Origin: Carettochelys insculpta
Taxonomy: Eukaryota; Chordata; Testudines; Carettochelyidae
Assembly: GCF_033958435.1 (NCBI RefSeq)
Contig: NC_134137.1
Location: 109,130,501-109,194,500 of the forward strand
Length of the DNA stretch: 64,000 nt
Reading direction: 5' to 3'
Shown: piece by piece, positions 21,855 through 33,318 of the stretch
Layout: every line of letters begins with the position of its first letter
How positions within the stretch are numbered: the stretch's first letter is position 1
Notes under the pieces: model-generated
Databases searched by the model: none
Told to the model about the DNA's origin: nothing
What the model saw: only the letters and a program-made list of their open reading frames with translations
Position numbers and translations under genes: made by a program

Positions 21855-22272
21855 CAATAGACTCCCAAGTTACACTGGGGTTGCGTTCTTCCAACCCCCG
21901 CAGAAGTCAAATTTACCACACAACTCAGGGGAGCCAGGAAACTGAGGAAGGCACCAGCCCTGCTCAGTTTCCTGGCTCCAGCAAGTGGAGGGAAGCCAGG
22001 GACCAGGTGGCAGCTGGGCTCCTGGCTGCCCTCTGCTTGCAGAACCGGGGAACTGACCAGGCCTGGTGCCCTAGTCAGTTTGCCAGCTCCTGTCAGTGGC
22101 AGCAGCTGAGAACCTGACTCTTGGCTGCCACCACTGACAGGAGCAGCTGCTGCCCCTGACAGGAGTGGGGAAACCTCTCCTGTCAGGGGTGGCAGCCCAC
22201 TTGCTGTCAGGGGCCACAGTTTTGTTAACCTGAGACACACAACTTGGTTGCATGTATTTCAGTGGTTTACTG
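21855..22272. mobile_element. Tigger-like non-autonomous element, copy 1
   Basis: The left end CAATAGACTCCCAAGTTACA follows TA. The right end is CATGTATTTCAGTGGTTTACTG, whose complement CAGTAAACCACTG resembles the left end. The body has repeated CCAGGAAACTGA / CAGTTTCCTGGCTCC phrases shared with 58.4 kb. The right flanking dinucleotide is TC, not TA, so the duplication is not confirmed here. Confidence 0.55.
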
Positions 22273-22289
22273 TCTTAAACTAAAAGCAT

Positions 22290-22531
22290 GTTTTGGGACT
22301 GGTTCTGTTCAATATCTTCATCAACAATTTAGATATTGGCATAGAAAGTACTCTTATTAAATTTGCAGATGATACCAAGCTAGGAGGGGTTGCAACTGCT
22401 TTGGAGGATAGGGTCAAAATTCAAAATGATCTGGACAAATTGGAGAAATAGTCTGAGGTAAACAGGAAGAAGTTTAATAAGGACAAATGCAAAGTGCTCC
22501 ACTTAGGAAGGAACAATCAGTTTCACACATA
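22290..22531 (+). mobile_element. CR1 RT-region fragment
   Basis: GGACTGGTTCTGTTCAATAT leads into the RT catalytic block, where the frame contains an FADDTKLGG-type motif, and on to AAGTGCTCCACTTAGGAAGG. It aligns closely with 60380-60605. It stops at CACATA where the Harbinger element begins, and does not resume beyond it. Confidence 0.85.
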
Positions 22532-24422
22532 GGCTGTGTCTACACTAGCCCAAAACTTCGAAATGGCCATTTCGAAGTTTACTAATGAAGCGCTGAAATA
22601 CATATTCAGCGCGTCAGAATGACGGCAGCCGCAACACTTCTAAATTGACACAGCTCGTCACCGTGCGGCTCGTCCAGATGGGGCTCCTTTTTGATAGGAC
22701 CCTGGCAACTTTGAAATCCCCTTATTCCTAACAGCATTCACCCCGCAGCCTGGTCAAAATGGGCCCGCAGGGCCTCCTGGACCTGGATCCCCTCGTGGTT
22801 GGCTTGGCAGCTTGGGGCGGCGGGTGGCTGGGGGTAGGCTGTGCCAGCCTTCACAGCCCAGCCCTACATGCATGCCTTCCCCTTGCCGTCCACCAGATTG
22901 TGGAGTGCACAGCGTGCACCGGCACCCTGGGGGATATCGGGGAGCCCCGCGTCCAGGCAGGTGAGGAGGCACCTCCAGCAGCCTTTGAAGCAGGTGAAAG
23001 TCCTCTCGACCACCTCGTGTGCATGGTTCGGGCGGGTGTTGAACTGCTCCCAGCTGGCGCTGAGGTGGCCTGTGTAGGGGTGCGTGAGCCAGGGCTAGAG
23101 GGGCTAGGCCACATCCGCCACAAGGCAGAGGGCCATGGTGGTGTCCCCCAGAAGAGGGACCTCCTGCTGGGGGATGTAGGTCCCTGCCTCCAGCCAGCGG
23201 CACAGGCTTGAGTTCCTAAAAACCCGAGTGTTGTGGGTGCTGCCAGGCCAGCCAACATATATGTCCAGGAAGCTGCCCCAGCTGTCCACCATGGCCTGGA
23301 GGGCCACCAAGTGGTAGCCCTTTCTGTCCATGAAGTGCCCTCTGCTGTGCTCCGGGGCACATATGGGGATGTGGGTCCCATCCAGTGCCCTAAAACAGTT
23401 AGGGAACCCCATGCTGGCAAACCCTGTGATGGCTGCATCCAGGTCCCCGAGCTGCATGAGCCTGTGGAGCAGCAGAGCATTCAGCGCACGGACCACTTGC
23501 GGGGGAAGGACATGAGCACCCGTGAGGGGTGTGCAGGGTGTGCCTGGCCCTCCCCCAGGGGTCTCCCCTGCCCCCAGGGTTCCCTTACCTCCATGACGAC
23601 AGCCCCAATGGTGGCCTTGCCCACGCCGAAGTGCTGCCCTACGGATCGGTAGCTGTCTGGAGTGGCCAGCTTCCAGACAGCGATGCCGACCCGTTTCTCG
23701 ACGGTGAGGGCACGTCGCATGGGGGTGTCCTGGTGCTGCAGGGCAGGGGTGAGCCACTGGCAGAGCTTGAGGACCATCTGCCGGCTCATCTGAAAATTCT
23801 GGAGCCCGCGGTCATCGTCCCACTCCCCAGGCACCAGCCGCTTCCACCACTCTGAGCTGGTGGGGAACCTCCGTAGCCGGCGGCGTACCCGGTGGGAGGA
23901 GGCCGGGAGGGCTACATGGTGGTCTGGGGCACCTCCTTCATCCCCTGAGGACAGCTCATCTTCTAGGAGATGCTGGGTGGCCTCCTCCATGGCACCAAGC
24001 AGGATGGCCACTGCCCTGGGGGTGGCCATGTGGGCTTCTGGCTGCTGCTGCTGCTGGGGGTCCATGCTGTGTGCATGGGGTCTGCGAGTGGTTGTGGGCT
24101 CTGTGGACCTGTGCTTTGCAGGCTGAATGTGCCTGGGAGGGGCCTTTAAGGGAGCGGCTTGCTGTTGCCTCGGAAGGGCTAGTCCGCCCTGTGACCCTGT
24201 CCACAGGCTTTCCTAGCCCCCTTATTCTGATTGGGGCTGCTGTTGTGTGTAGACACTCCCCTGAGGGGCCTATTTCAATTTAGTGCTCTCCTATGTCAAC
24301 GTTGAATGTTGATGGCACCAGCCCTGGAGTATGTGTGGACGCTACACATAGAAATAGCTTATTTCGATTTCGCTATGTCGAAATAAGCTATTTCGATGTA
24401 GCGTCCCAGTGTAGACGTAGCT
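22532..24422 (-). mobile_element. PIF/Harbinger element with transposase
   Basis: 1.9 kb, with ends GGCTGTGTCTACACTAGCCC and a complement-type AGTGTAGACGTAGCT. The first ~200 bp (22532-22735) match one arm of the palindromic MITEs. The last ~260 bp match the right end of the 710-bp derivatives (GACCCTGTC-CAG, ACGTTGAA, CCAGCCCTGGAG, then TCGAAATAAGCTATTTCGA). Between them lies a GC-rich minus-strand transposase pseudogene. The flanks (ATA left, CTC right) do not match, so one border may have been deleted. The Myb-like second protein known from some Harbinger elements is not seen. Confidence 0.8.
22860..24065 (-). pseudogene. HARBI1-like transposase, decayed
   Basis: The start is at 24065 with MDPQQQQQPEA. 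The N-terminal part holds EWWKRLVPGEWDDD, NFQMSRQMVLKLC and VEKRVGIAVWKLATPDSYRS, the usual Harbinger order. After a frameshift (about 23480-23520) comes the DDE-type nuclease: FRALDGTHIPI (first Asp), then VGWPGSTHNTRVFRNS, where related proteins normally have HD rather than HN, so the second catalytic Asp appears replaced. After another shift come FNTRPNHAHEVVERTF (with the third acidic residue) and KGCWRCLL. Intact relatives are about 350-400 residues and cut and join Harbinger ends. This copy cannot be active. Its high GC makes long antisense frames, which I reject. Confidence 0.85.
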
Positions 24423-27400
24423 CTCGTGTTTTATACCCCAAATGTTAGATGAATGGATGCCACTTTTTTGTCTGTAGCCGACACAGCTTCCTTCAAACTA
24501 AACATTCACAAACTAAAATGATGCTATTTTGTCATTATCTTTTTATTCTTGGTACTCATGCTCCACACCAGGCCAGCAGGAGCAATCACTGTTGTATGGC
24601 ACTGTATGTAGTGTTGACAAAGAGTAATATATTGTGTATGGCTTGCATTGCAGAATCACAGAGAACTCATTCCGTCTATACAACGAATGCAAGAAATGGT
24701 TGAACTAATGCTAAAAAATAGGGCCTTTCAAATAAACAAAACTAAAATTAGCATGGAAGATGATCAGCTATGTAACTTGCCTACTGAAGAAGCATATTCA
24801 TCCCCACTGTGTGTGTATTTTGGAGAGAATGTGGAACACCTCTAGCTATTTTTTTCTCTTTTATTCCCTTTTTGTCTGTGAAACCAACTATCGCCACTGT
24901 GGGCTCTGATTCTGAGCAGGAGGTATTGTTGGCAGTCCATGAATGCCTTGGCCATGGGCCAACTGTAACTGTGAAGAAGTGAAATAAATTATACTTCATG
25001 ACTTCTGGTTTACTCTTTTTTATAAACGCCAAAACATTTCTGACATTTTTGCACTAGAGCTGAGAAATATTAGCCTCCTTTCATAATATATAGTAACAGT
25101 AATCATGTAGATTTCCTTTTTCCCTTCCTACTATTCATATGCATTTTCTGCCCCGTCCCCCCAAATCAGTTTTTCAGCAAGAGTCAGGCAGACCTTGACA
25201 TGTTTCTGGTACTCATATAACACATTTTGTGATGTCAGGTCTTCCTGAGAATTCTGGAGAGACTCCAAGTTTTCAGGACAATGAACTGAAATTTTGGAGC
25301 AGGTCAGTCAAACATCATTTTTCATTCCACTTTGCTGCAGTGACTATAACTGCTCTGCCCTCTGTCTTTCTGCAGCAGCTGACGCCTAACTGGTTTTAGC
25401 AATAGCCTCAAGCTGGTGGAGATAGCTGAACTTTTAAAGAAAAGGTGAAGGCATGAGCTGCCTACTGCTATTTTCTGTTGCAGGAGCTGCTAGGTTCCTG
25501 GCCTTGGACTGCAGATGTTCACAAAGCAACTGCCAAAACTGTGTTTGGGGAAAGGATACATGTGTTACTTGGCACTAAAGGGTTAAGGAAGCCAATAGGT
25601 TGCCTGCTTCTTCACTTAACACAGTGACATACAATGAAGTGAAAGATGAGATGGTGCACTCTCAAAGTCACACAGAGAAGACAGATCTAGGAAAGACTTT
25701 CCAGAACTGTCAGTGTGCTACCTGGTACTGAGGTGAATGGAAATTTTTCATAATAGAATGGTATTTGCATGATGCGCTGAAGAAGAATTAGTATACTGGT
25801 AACAGCTACTGATTGTTCTGTAGTACAGCAGGGACCCTTATTACAGAGCAGAATTTATCATGAATAATGGAAATTGCCTGCATAATTTCTCAGTGCAGGG
25901 GGACGGGTGACAGTCACAACTGGGCTTTCTTGTGTAACTGCTGAAGATTTCTTTCTTTGTGCTTCTGCTCACATGCAAAATAGGAAGTTATAACACGTGC
26001 AGTTGTTAGTTTAACAAATGGTTTTAAAATGCCTTGAGAAGTTAAAGGCAATTTGTCTTCACTTTAAAAAAATGCTACTATTAAGCATAACATTGCAAGA
26101 AAAATCTACAAAGCTGCTAATAAAAGCTAGGAAAGTTAGAGCCAGTCTCTGGTACGTAGGATGCATATTGTAGATGTCTCCAAAGAGTGATTAATCTTAC
26201 CTAATAGATAGGGACTTTACATTCTCTTTTAATGTAACAAAAGCTTGTGATAAAATGTCAGCGTATTTGGTTCATTATATGCTTTTGTAACACTTGGAAC
26301 ACACCTTTTTACTCAGCAATTTAATTTGAAAGTACATGGGATTCTTCCTTGATTTTTCTCATTATTTTTGTCTCCCCGGCATTCTAACCCTGGAAGCTGT
26401 CATCAGAACAATGAGGTCAAAACTGAATGTCACTCTAGGGAAGCCAAAATATCTAAATAACAAGTGGTGTCATTCTAAAGCTGTCATCCAAGAGTGTTGC
26501 TAGGAAATGTCTTGGGTCTCCTATAGCTGTTGTTATTTTGAGTACAGCAGTGCCCCAGCAACCCCTCAGCAATATAAGCATTATTGAGTGCTTGATGCTG
26601 TGGTTTTGTAAGTTATATTTACATGCATTAGTTCTTGTGAAGTAAGATGAGAAAGGTCTCCTAAAATTAAGGAAATCATTTTTCCAATTATTTTGGGGTC
26701 CTACATATTTACAGGTTATGTATTTCTCCAATGTTTTGTTGTTCTCCCATTTAACAGGAAAGCAAGATTTGTGAAATCCAATATAGGCTGGCAAATTTCA
26801 CTACTTCAATTGCTACAGGCGTATCACAACTTCCTAATCAGCCAGTGCCATCTACTGTATGTGAATTAAAAACAAACAATGCAGGAAAAAATTAATTTGC
26901 AGAAGCACAGCCTTCTGTATATTTACTAAATCACTGCATTCTGACTGGAGGAATTGCAAAGAACAGATGTTAACTGATGCAGCAACACATACCCTACAGT
27001 GAGAATAATGTGCCCATCTTTGCTCAACTTGATAAAAATATATTTAAAATAGCCTTAAATGGTTTCATTTTTATGTGGTGTAAGGAACATTCATTCCTCT
27101 GAAGGTTGCAATAGAAAAACTGGCTGTAGCATTTACACAATTTTCCTTAGGGCTTTGGTGCAATAAATGCTTTGGCTGTACCTATTGACATTTATTATAC
27201 AACAGGGATATTTATTCCCCATTCTGCTATGTTGTGTGGAAAGAATGTTATCACCTTCATATCTCTTTGTTACTTCCATTCCAATTGCTCTCTTGTGATG
27301 TAATGCAGAATTGAGGTATTTTTCATTAATGTGGTTTGCCATGGAAACTCACATTAGATAATGTCTGGATGGATCTGTTGGTATACGTATGACTTCTTTT

Positions 27401-28150
27401 TCTTGGTTATCATTGGCTTCTGGCAATGTATTTATTTTCAGGCCTGCACTTTGCTGCAAATGGAGATAAAGCACAAATTAAACACACACATATTAAATAT
27501 ATATTTGTTGGAAGTTGTCAGGAACTGTCCAAACAAATGTTTTTCCTTGGAAAATATTGATTTTTCAGAACCAAGTGCATTTGTGAGAATCTGTTTCAAT
27601 GAATCTTCCAGTTTAAACAAAAAAAGTTCTGACAATTCAGAAAAGGTCAAAACAATTTTTTTTAAAAATTGAAACAAAATATTTCAAAAGAATCATTCCA
27701 CTTTCATATTATTGGTTCGAGAAAGTTTCAAGATTTTGGCTTCTTTATTTGAGACAGGACAACTCTTTGAAATTTCAAAAATTCTTGTGGAATGAGAAAG
27801 CCATGTCCAGGCCAGCTCTAATTTACATACGACCAGGTTACACTAACATGCCCTTCATGCAGAAGGATATTCCATACATAAATCACTACACTTTCACATG
27901 AACAAGGGCCAAGCCACTTGCTAAGCATACTCTACCCCATCCCATATCTAGCTGAATCCTCTCAGTGAGACGTTGGTGCATGTATGGGAGATTGGCCCAA
28001 GCACCAGAAGCTTCCCCGGGGCCCAGACTGTGGCTCTATCCTGAGGCCCTGCCCCATTGGAGTTGCATCTAGAAAGGGATGTGAAAGGCAACAAGAAAGG
28101 TGTCTACAGGCATGGGTAGCATACAAAGGTGGTCAGGGAGGGCATGTGGC
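24423..28150. other. Gene-free AT-rich stretch
   Basis: No transposon recognised over most of 3.7 kb, which makes this the cleanest unique-looking part of the window. The one coding candidate is annotated at 24652. The remaining frames are short and domain-free. Confidence 0.5.
24652..24846 (+). other. Weak candidate terminal exon
   Basis: A TTGCATTGCAG acceptor-like site at about 24642-24652 is followed by an open frame of about 64 codons to a TAG at 24844. It includes RELIPSIQRMQEMVELMLKN, an amphipathic stretch, then acidic residues. An AATAAA signal lies about 140 bp further on (24982). I know no matching protein. Chance is quite possible because frames of this size are common in the window. 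Confidence 0.15.
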
Positions 28151-28175
28151 TGTTAGTGAACGGAGAAGGTAACTA

Positions 28176-28642
28176 GTGACAGATGATGTGGAAAAAGCTG
28201 AAATACTCAATGTTTTCTCCCCCTCTATTTTCTCAGACAAGGTCATCTCTCCAACTGCTGCATGGGGCAGCACAGTATGTGGAGGAGGCGGGCAGCCCCC
28301 AGTGAAGGAAGAACAGCATAAGAACTATTTAGAGAAGTGGACATACATAAATCTATGTGGCTGGATCTAGTGCATCCAAGGATACTGAGGGAGTTGGCTG
28401 ATGTGAATGCAGAGCTATTGGCCATTATCTCTGAAAACGCCTGGCAACTGGGGGAGGCCCCAGGTGATTGGAAAAAGTCAAATGTTGTGCCCATCTTTAA
28501 AAAGGGAAAGAAGGAAAATCCTGGAATTGCAGACCTGTCAGACTCACCTCAGTACCTGGATAAATCATGGAGGGAGATCTTCAAAAAGTCCATTCAGGAG
28601 CACTTGGAAGAGAGGACAAAGATCGGGAATAATCAACGTGGA
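28176..28642 (+). pseudogene. CR1 ORF2, linker and RT start
   Basis: TDDVEKAEILNVFSPSIF is the standard CR1 lead into RT. A second frame gives LVHPRILRELADVNAE, then WQLGEAPGDWKKSNVVPIFK, the CR1 RT N-terminal block. There is a frame change between them near 28330. The sequence stops at the hAT and continues at 30449. Confidence 0.85.
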
Positions 28643-30448
28643 CAGGGCTTTTTTTCTAGAAAAAAAAAAGTGGCAGAACTCAAGCCCCAAACCACTCCCC
28701 TGCCCTGAGGCCCAACACCCAATCATGGCTTAACTCCCCTACTTGGGGCCCAAGTCGCCCCTCTGGGGGGAGGCCTGAGCCACCCCCCTAGCAGCTTAAC
28801 CACCCGTGGGCAACTTAACCACCCCCCAGGCGGGGGACTTTGCTGCCCTCAGGCTTCACCCCCCCCCACAGCCCCAGTCCCCACTCCCTGCTCTAAATGA
28901 ATGCCTTCCACCTCCTCCAGAGCCAGACACCCCCAGCTCCCCACCCAGCTCTAAATCAATGTCCTCCCCCATAAACAGGCACCCACAGCCCACCCAACTG
29001 AATGCCTTTCTCCAGAGCCAGGTATCTCCAGCCCCCTATAACTGAATGTTGTGCCTCAGTTTTGAGAAAGATGTGGAGAAATTGGAAAGGATCCGGAAAA
29101 GAGCAACAAGACTGATCAAAGGTCTAGAGAACATGACCTATGAAAAAAGGCTGAAAGAATTGGGCTTGTTTAGTTTGGAAAAAAGAAGATTGAGGGGGGA
29201 CATGATAACGGTTTTCAGGTATCTAAAAGTGTGTCGTAAGGAGGAGGGAGAAAACTTGTTCTTTTTGGCCTCTGAGGATAGAACAAGAAGCAATGGGCTT
29301 AAACTGCAGCAAGGAAGGTTTCGGTTGGACATTAGCAAAAAAGGGTGTCATAAGGAGGAGGGAGAAAACTTGTTCTTCTTGGCCTCTGAGTAGCAATGGG
29401 ATTAAACTGAAGCAAGGGAAGTTTAGGTTGGACATTAGGAAAAAGTTCCTAACTGTCAGGGTGGTCAAACAGTGGAATAAATTGCCTAGGGAGGTTGTGG
29501 AATCTCCATCTCTGGAGATATTTAAGAACAGGTTAGATAAATGTCTATTAGGGATGGTTTAGACAGTACTTGGCCCTGCCATGAGGGCAGGGGGCTGGAC
29601 TCGATGGCCTGTCAAGGTCCCTTCCAGTCCTAGCATTCTATGATTCTGTGAGTATCCCCCTCTGTGGCACAGGTCTAATGATGCTGAGCTTTGTAAAGCC
29701 CTGTGAGGGCTACTGATGAGAAGTGTGACATAAGAGCTATGTGTTAGCATTAGCATATGTGAATTGGTATATCTTGATTGAAGCCTATGGAATGACACCA
29801 GTTCACACCAGCTGAGGGCTGGCCTAATTATTCCTATAATTCCATTGTCTTTCTTTTCAAGTGCCAGCTCTCAGGACCACTGTTGGTCCTACATGCCCTG
29901 AAATGTTTTCTTTCCCACCCAAGTAACTAGCAACGGCATTAACACAATACAGACAGCTTTGCTTCCAATCGCATGTGGGATGAGGCTCACAGCATTCTGC
30001 AGACTCTCTCTCTCCCCGTCATATACAGCGACAGGTGGGCCAGTGATGCAGGAGGAAAGAGAAATAAAGAGCCTTGAGGACTTGACTGGGCGTACTGGAG
30101 ATGAGAGAAGTGTTGCCAGCTCCTCTGCTGCACCTCAAACAGACCAAGTTCAACAATGGCCGTGACACTGGAGTGTGGCTGAATTGGGCTATAAATCAGT
30201 TTGCCCAATCATGTGGACGCGGCAAATCTTAGTCCCTGCCAGACTAAGGGGGCAGCTCCAGCCGCACGTGATGGGAAAGCCCCAGCTGCTCACGTCAGGA
30301 AAGCTCCAGCCACAAGTGGTGGAGTCCCTCCAGCCACTCATGACTGGAGCTGCCCCACCATGCGTGGCTGCAGGGACCCTGCTGCACGCGGCCAGAAAAA
30401 AGGTGCCGGAAAAACCATTCCACTGTGTTCGGGTAGAAAAAAGCCCTG
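28643..30448. mobile_element. hAT element carrying a nested CR1
   Basis: The ends CAGGGCTTTTTTTCTAGAAA and GTAGAAAAAAGCCCTG are inverted repeats. The flanks AACGTGGA (28635-28642) and AACATGGA (30449-30456) are an 8-bp duplication with one difference. The outer parts are C-rich. The interior holds the CR1 at 29050-29645, so the hAT landed first and was later hit by CR1, unless it carried that CR1 already. No hAT transposase is seen. Confidence 0.85.
29050..29645 (+). mobile_element. CR1 3' part nested in hAT, with internal duplication
   Basis: Encodes KDVEKLERIRKRATRLIKGL, MTYEKRLKELGLFSLEKRR, then the CR1 tail ending CATTCTATGATTCTGTGA. A ~115-bp segment occurs twice in tandem (29228-29341 and 29342-29455). 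The second copy lacks a ~14-bp block (GATAGAACAAGAAG) after GGCCTCTGAG, which creates a stop. The same deletion is present in the CR1 at 61.05 kb. Confidence 0.85.
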
Positions 30449-31272
30449 AACATGGATTCAGCAAAGGCAAACCATGCCTGCCCAACCTGTTTCTCTTCTG
30501 TGATGAAGTAACTGTCTCTCCGGATACGGGGAAAGCAGTGGATATGACATACCTGGACTTTAGCAAAGCTTCTGATGTCGTCTCTCACAGTATTCTTCCT
30601 AGCAAGTTAAAGAAGTATGGATTAGATAAATGGACTGTAAGCTGGATAGAGCGCTGGTTAGATTGTTGGGCTCAGTGGATTGTGATCAACAGCTCGATGC
30701 CTGGTTGGCAATCAGTATCAAATGGAGTCCCGCAAGAGTCAGTCCTGGGACTGGTTTTCTTCATCATCTTCATTAATGACCCGGGCGGCGGGATGGACTG
30801 CACCCTCAGCAAGTTCACAGATGACATTAAGCTAGCGGGAGAGATGTATGCTTGAGGGTAGTGACGAGGTACAGAGTGATCTAGGCAATTTGGAAGATTG
30901 GGACAAGAGAACTCTGATGAGGCTTAACACCTATAAGTGCAGAGTCCTGTGCTTAGAACATAAGAACCCCAAACACTGCTACAAGCTGCAACCAGACCGG
31001 CTAAGCAGCAGTTCTGCAGAAGAGGACCTGGGCATTACAGTGGATGAGAAGCTGGACATGAGTCATCAATGTGTCCTTGTAGCCAAGAAGGCTAGCAGCA
31101 TAACGGGCTGCATTAGTAGGAGCATTGCCAGCAGACCTAGGGAAGTGATTGTTCCTGTATTTGACACAGGTGAGGCCACATCTCGATTATTGCATCCAAT
31201 TCTGCCCCACCTTCCCCACCCCAGTACAAAAAGGATGTGTACAGCCTTGGAGGCATTGGAGAGAGTCTAGCA
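30449..31272 (+). pseudogene. CR1 ORF2, RT core
   Basis: Contains the RT landmarks in order: HGFSKGKPCLPNL, MTYLDFSKASDVVSH, SNGVPQESVLGLVFFIIFIN and the catalytic region FTDDIKLAG (usually FADDIKLGG). After a frame change near 30855 come EDWDKRTLMRLNTYKCRVLC and ITVDEKLDMSHQCVLVAKKA. The frame is close to continuous but broken. Confidence 0.85.
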
Positions 31273-32194
31273 CAGTGTTTCTCAACCTTTTTTTTTTTAC
31301 AATGTATCCCTTTAAAATAATTATAAGTATCCCTAGTACCCACAGTTTTCAGACATGCAAAATATTTTCTACCATTGCAAAACATTTGTTTAAACAACTT
31401 AATTGTAACTGGTTGATTGGAAGAAATTGCCAATAGGCAATAAACTTGCCATTGTACTTATGATTGTGCAAAGAGAATAAGTAAAAAAATATTAAATGAA
31501 CATAAAATAAGTCCAATTTTTTTCTTCATATCTATGTATATATTTTTATGCAAACATCAATGAATAGTAATCAGTGAAATTATATTAAAATTATAATTCA
31601 TTTAATGCAAAATTTGAGCTTGTTTGGATGAAATCAAATGTTCAAACCTAGGTTTCATACTGTTGAGGGCCACAATTAAATCAATGTTTCTGATATGGTT
31701 TCCTGCGCACTAGCTTCTTCCAAGTCTGCAGTTTTATTCTGTGTTTTCACATTTTAAACCCTTTCAGTTGTAATTACAAATACTAAACTAAAATTGTACA
31801 AATAGCAACATTATCGCTCACTTTGGATAACAAGCATAATATTCCAGAACCAGGCACCGCCAGCTCCCCACTTTAACCCAATGCCCCTCCCCTCCTCCAG
31901 ATCCAGGCAGCCCCAGCCCTCCTCCCCCTCACTTTAACCCCATCCCTCTTCCTCCAGAGCCAGGCACTCCCCCGCCCGCTGTAATCCAATGCCAGCCACT
32001 CATTGGAGCCACTGCTGCAACGCCCTTCTCCCTCCAAGGGCTAGGGAGGGACGTGTGTGCACAGTGACACACAGTGCTCTCGCACTTCCCAGCATTTTAT
32101 TGCTCAAAGAGCTGCACACGCTCCAGCACGCGTACCCTCCAGACTTCTCTCACTTACCCCTAAGGGTACATGTACCACATGTTGAGAAACATGG
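31273..32194. mobile_element. hAT-type element, GTCTAG duplication
   Basis: The ends CAGTGTTTCTCAACC and GTTGAGAAACATG are inverted repeats of the common CAGTGTTTCTCAACC hAT type. The flanks GTCTAGCA and GTCTAGTG match at 6 of 8 positions. The interior is AT-rich on the left and C-rich on the right, with no coding region. It splits the CR1 between GAGAGTCTAG and GTGGAGGGCAACAAAAATGA. Confidence 0.8.
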
Positions 32195-32655
32195 GTCTAG
32201 TGGAGGGCAACAAAAATGATCAGGGGGCTGGAGCATGATTCATGAGGAGAGCCTGAGAGGGATTTAGGCTTATTTAATCTACAGAAGAGAAAAATGGTGG
32301 TGGTGGTGGTGGATGGGGGAGATTTGATAGCAGCCTTCAACTACCTGAAGGGGGGATTGCAAAGAGGATGAAGAGAGGCTGTCCTCAGTGGTGACAGATG
32401 ACAGAACGAGAAGCAATGGTCTGAAATTGAAGTGGAGGAGGTCTAAGTTGTATTAGGAAAAACTCTTTCACTAGGAGGGTGGTGAAGTACTGGAATGGGT
32501 TACCTAGAAAGGTGGGGGAATCCCTAGAGGTTTTTAAGTCCCAGCTTGACAAAGCCATGACTGGATTGATTTAGTTGGAATTGGTCCTGCTTTGAGCAGG
32601 GTGTTGGACTTGATTACTTCCAGAGGTCTCTTTCAACCCTATGATTCTATAAGTC

Positions 32656-33318
32656 ATTTCTGAACATGGATGGGACTACTCATAAGTTTGAGCATCTTGC
32701 TGATAGACAGCCAAGGGCTTTGGCTCAATGAGGGAGGAAAAATGCTCAAATTTAGCTCAAGATAGCTAATATGTGACACCTAAATCCAACCTAAACTCAG
32801 TCTTTTTCATGGTAGATACCTCCTCAACTTGATTTTAGTTGCCTGCCCTCCGCAATTGCTTGATCCACTAAAATTGAGCTACAAGGTTTTAAGTCAGCTT
32901 TAGCTAACACATGCTTCCCTATTCAAGACAAAAATCTGTGTGACTTGCCCAAAGTCACGTAAAAACCAGTGGCTCAGCCCAAGAATTTAACCTACAGCTG
33001 AGTCTGTAGTGCCTTCACCATAAGATCGACCTTCCTTACAAGCCACAAGATCAGTCCAACATTTAAGTAGCAGAATTTTACTTAATGTAATAAAATTATA
33101 ATTTGAGCTAGTTAACATACAGCACACAACCTTTCAAATGTCCTTTCTGATAATTATTGGTTAAAAAAAAAGAAAAAATATCTGGATAGCTTTCAGTTGT
33201 ACAGCTATGTCTGATGCTATTAGTCAGAACACTTAATGTAACGGAGTATGTCTGCAGTGTTATTTCATTGGTTTGTTAAGGCTGCAAAGCACCTATAATG
33301 GGTCATCCCTTTCTCTGT
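32656..33318. other. Spacer with MIR-like fragment
   Basis: At about 32935-33040, TGTGACTTGCCCAAAGTCAC and then a GAATTTAACCTACAG stretch resemble the MIR core. The rest is unassigned. No gene. Confidence 0.5.

Larger units (their letters stand above)
28176..32655 (+). mobile_element. CR1 LINE broken by two hAT insertions
   Basis: One CR1 copy lies in three segments: 28176-28642, 30449-31272 and 32195-32655. It reads through from linker and RT to the 3' tail once the inserts at 28643-30448 and 31273-32194 are removed. The tail at 32580-32655 has the usual TTTGAGCAGGGTGTTGGACT and ends CCTATGATTCTATAAG. A (TGG)n run at 32296-32313 lies in the ORF2 end. Confidence 0.85.

Noticed and set aside
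22754..23211. Plus-strand 150-codon and 139-codon frames opposite the transposase
   Set aside because: They are antisense shadows in GC-rich DNA. The minus strand carries the HARBI1-like motifs.
29956..30208. Possible short coding segment between CR1 and the hAT right end
   Set aside because: Part of the C-rich hAT interior, with no domain and stops in all frames beyond 70 codons.
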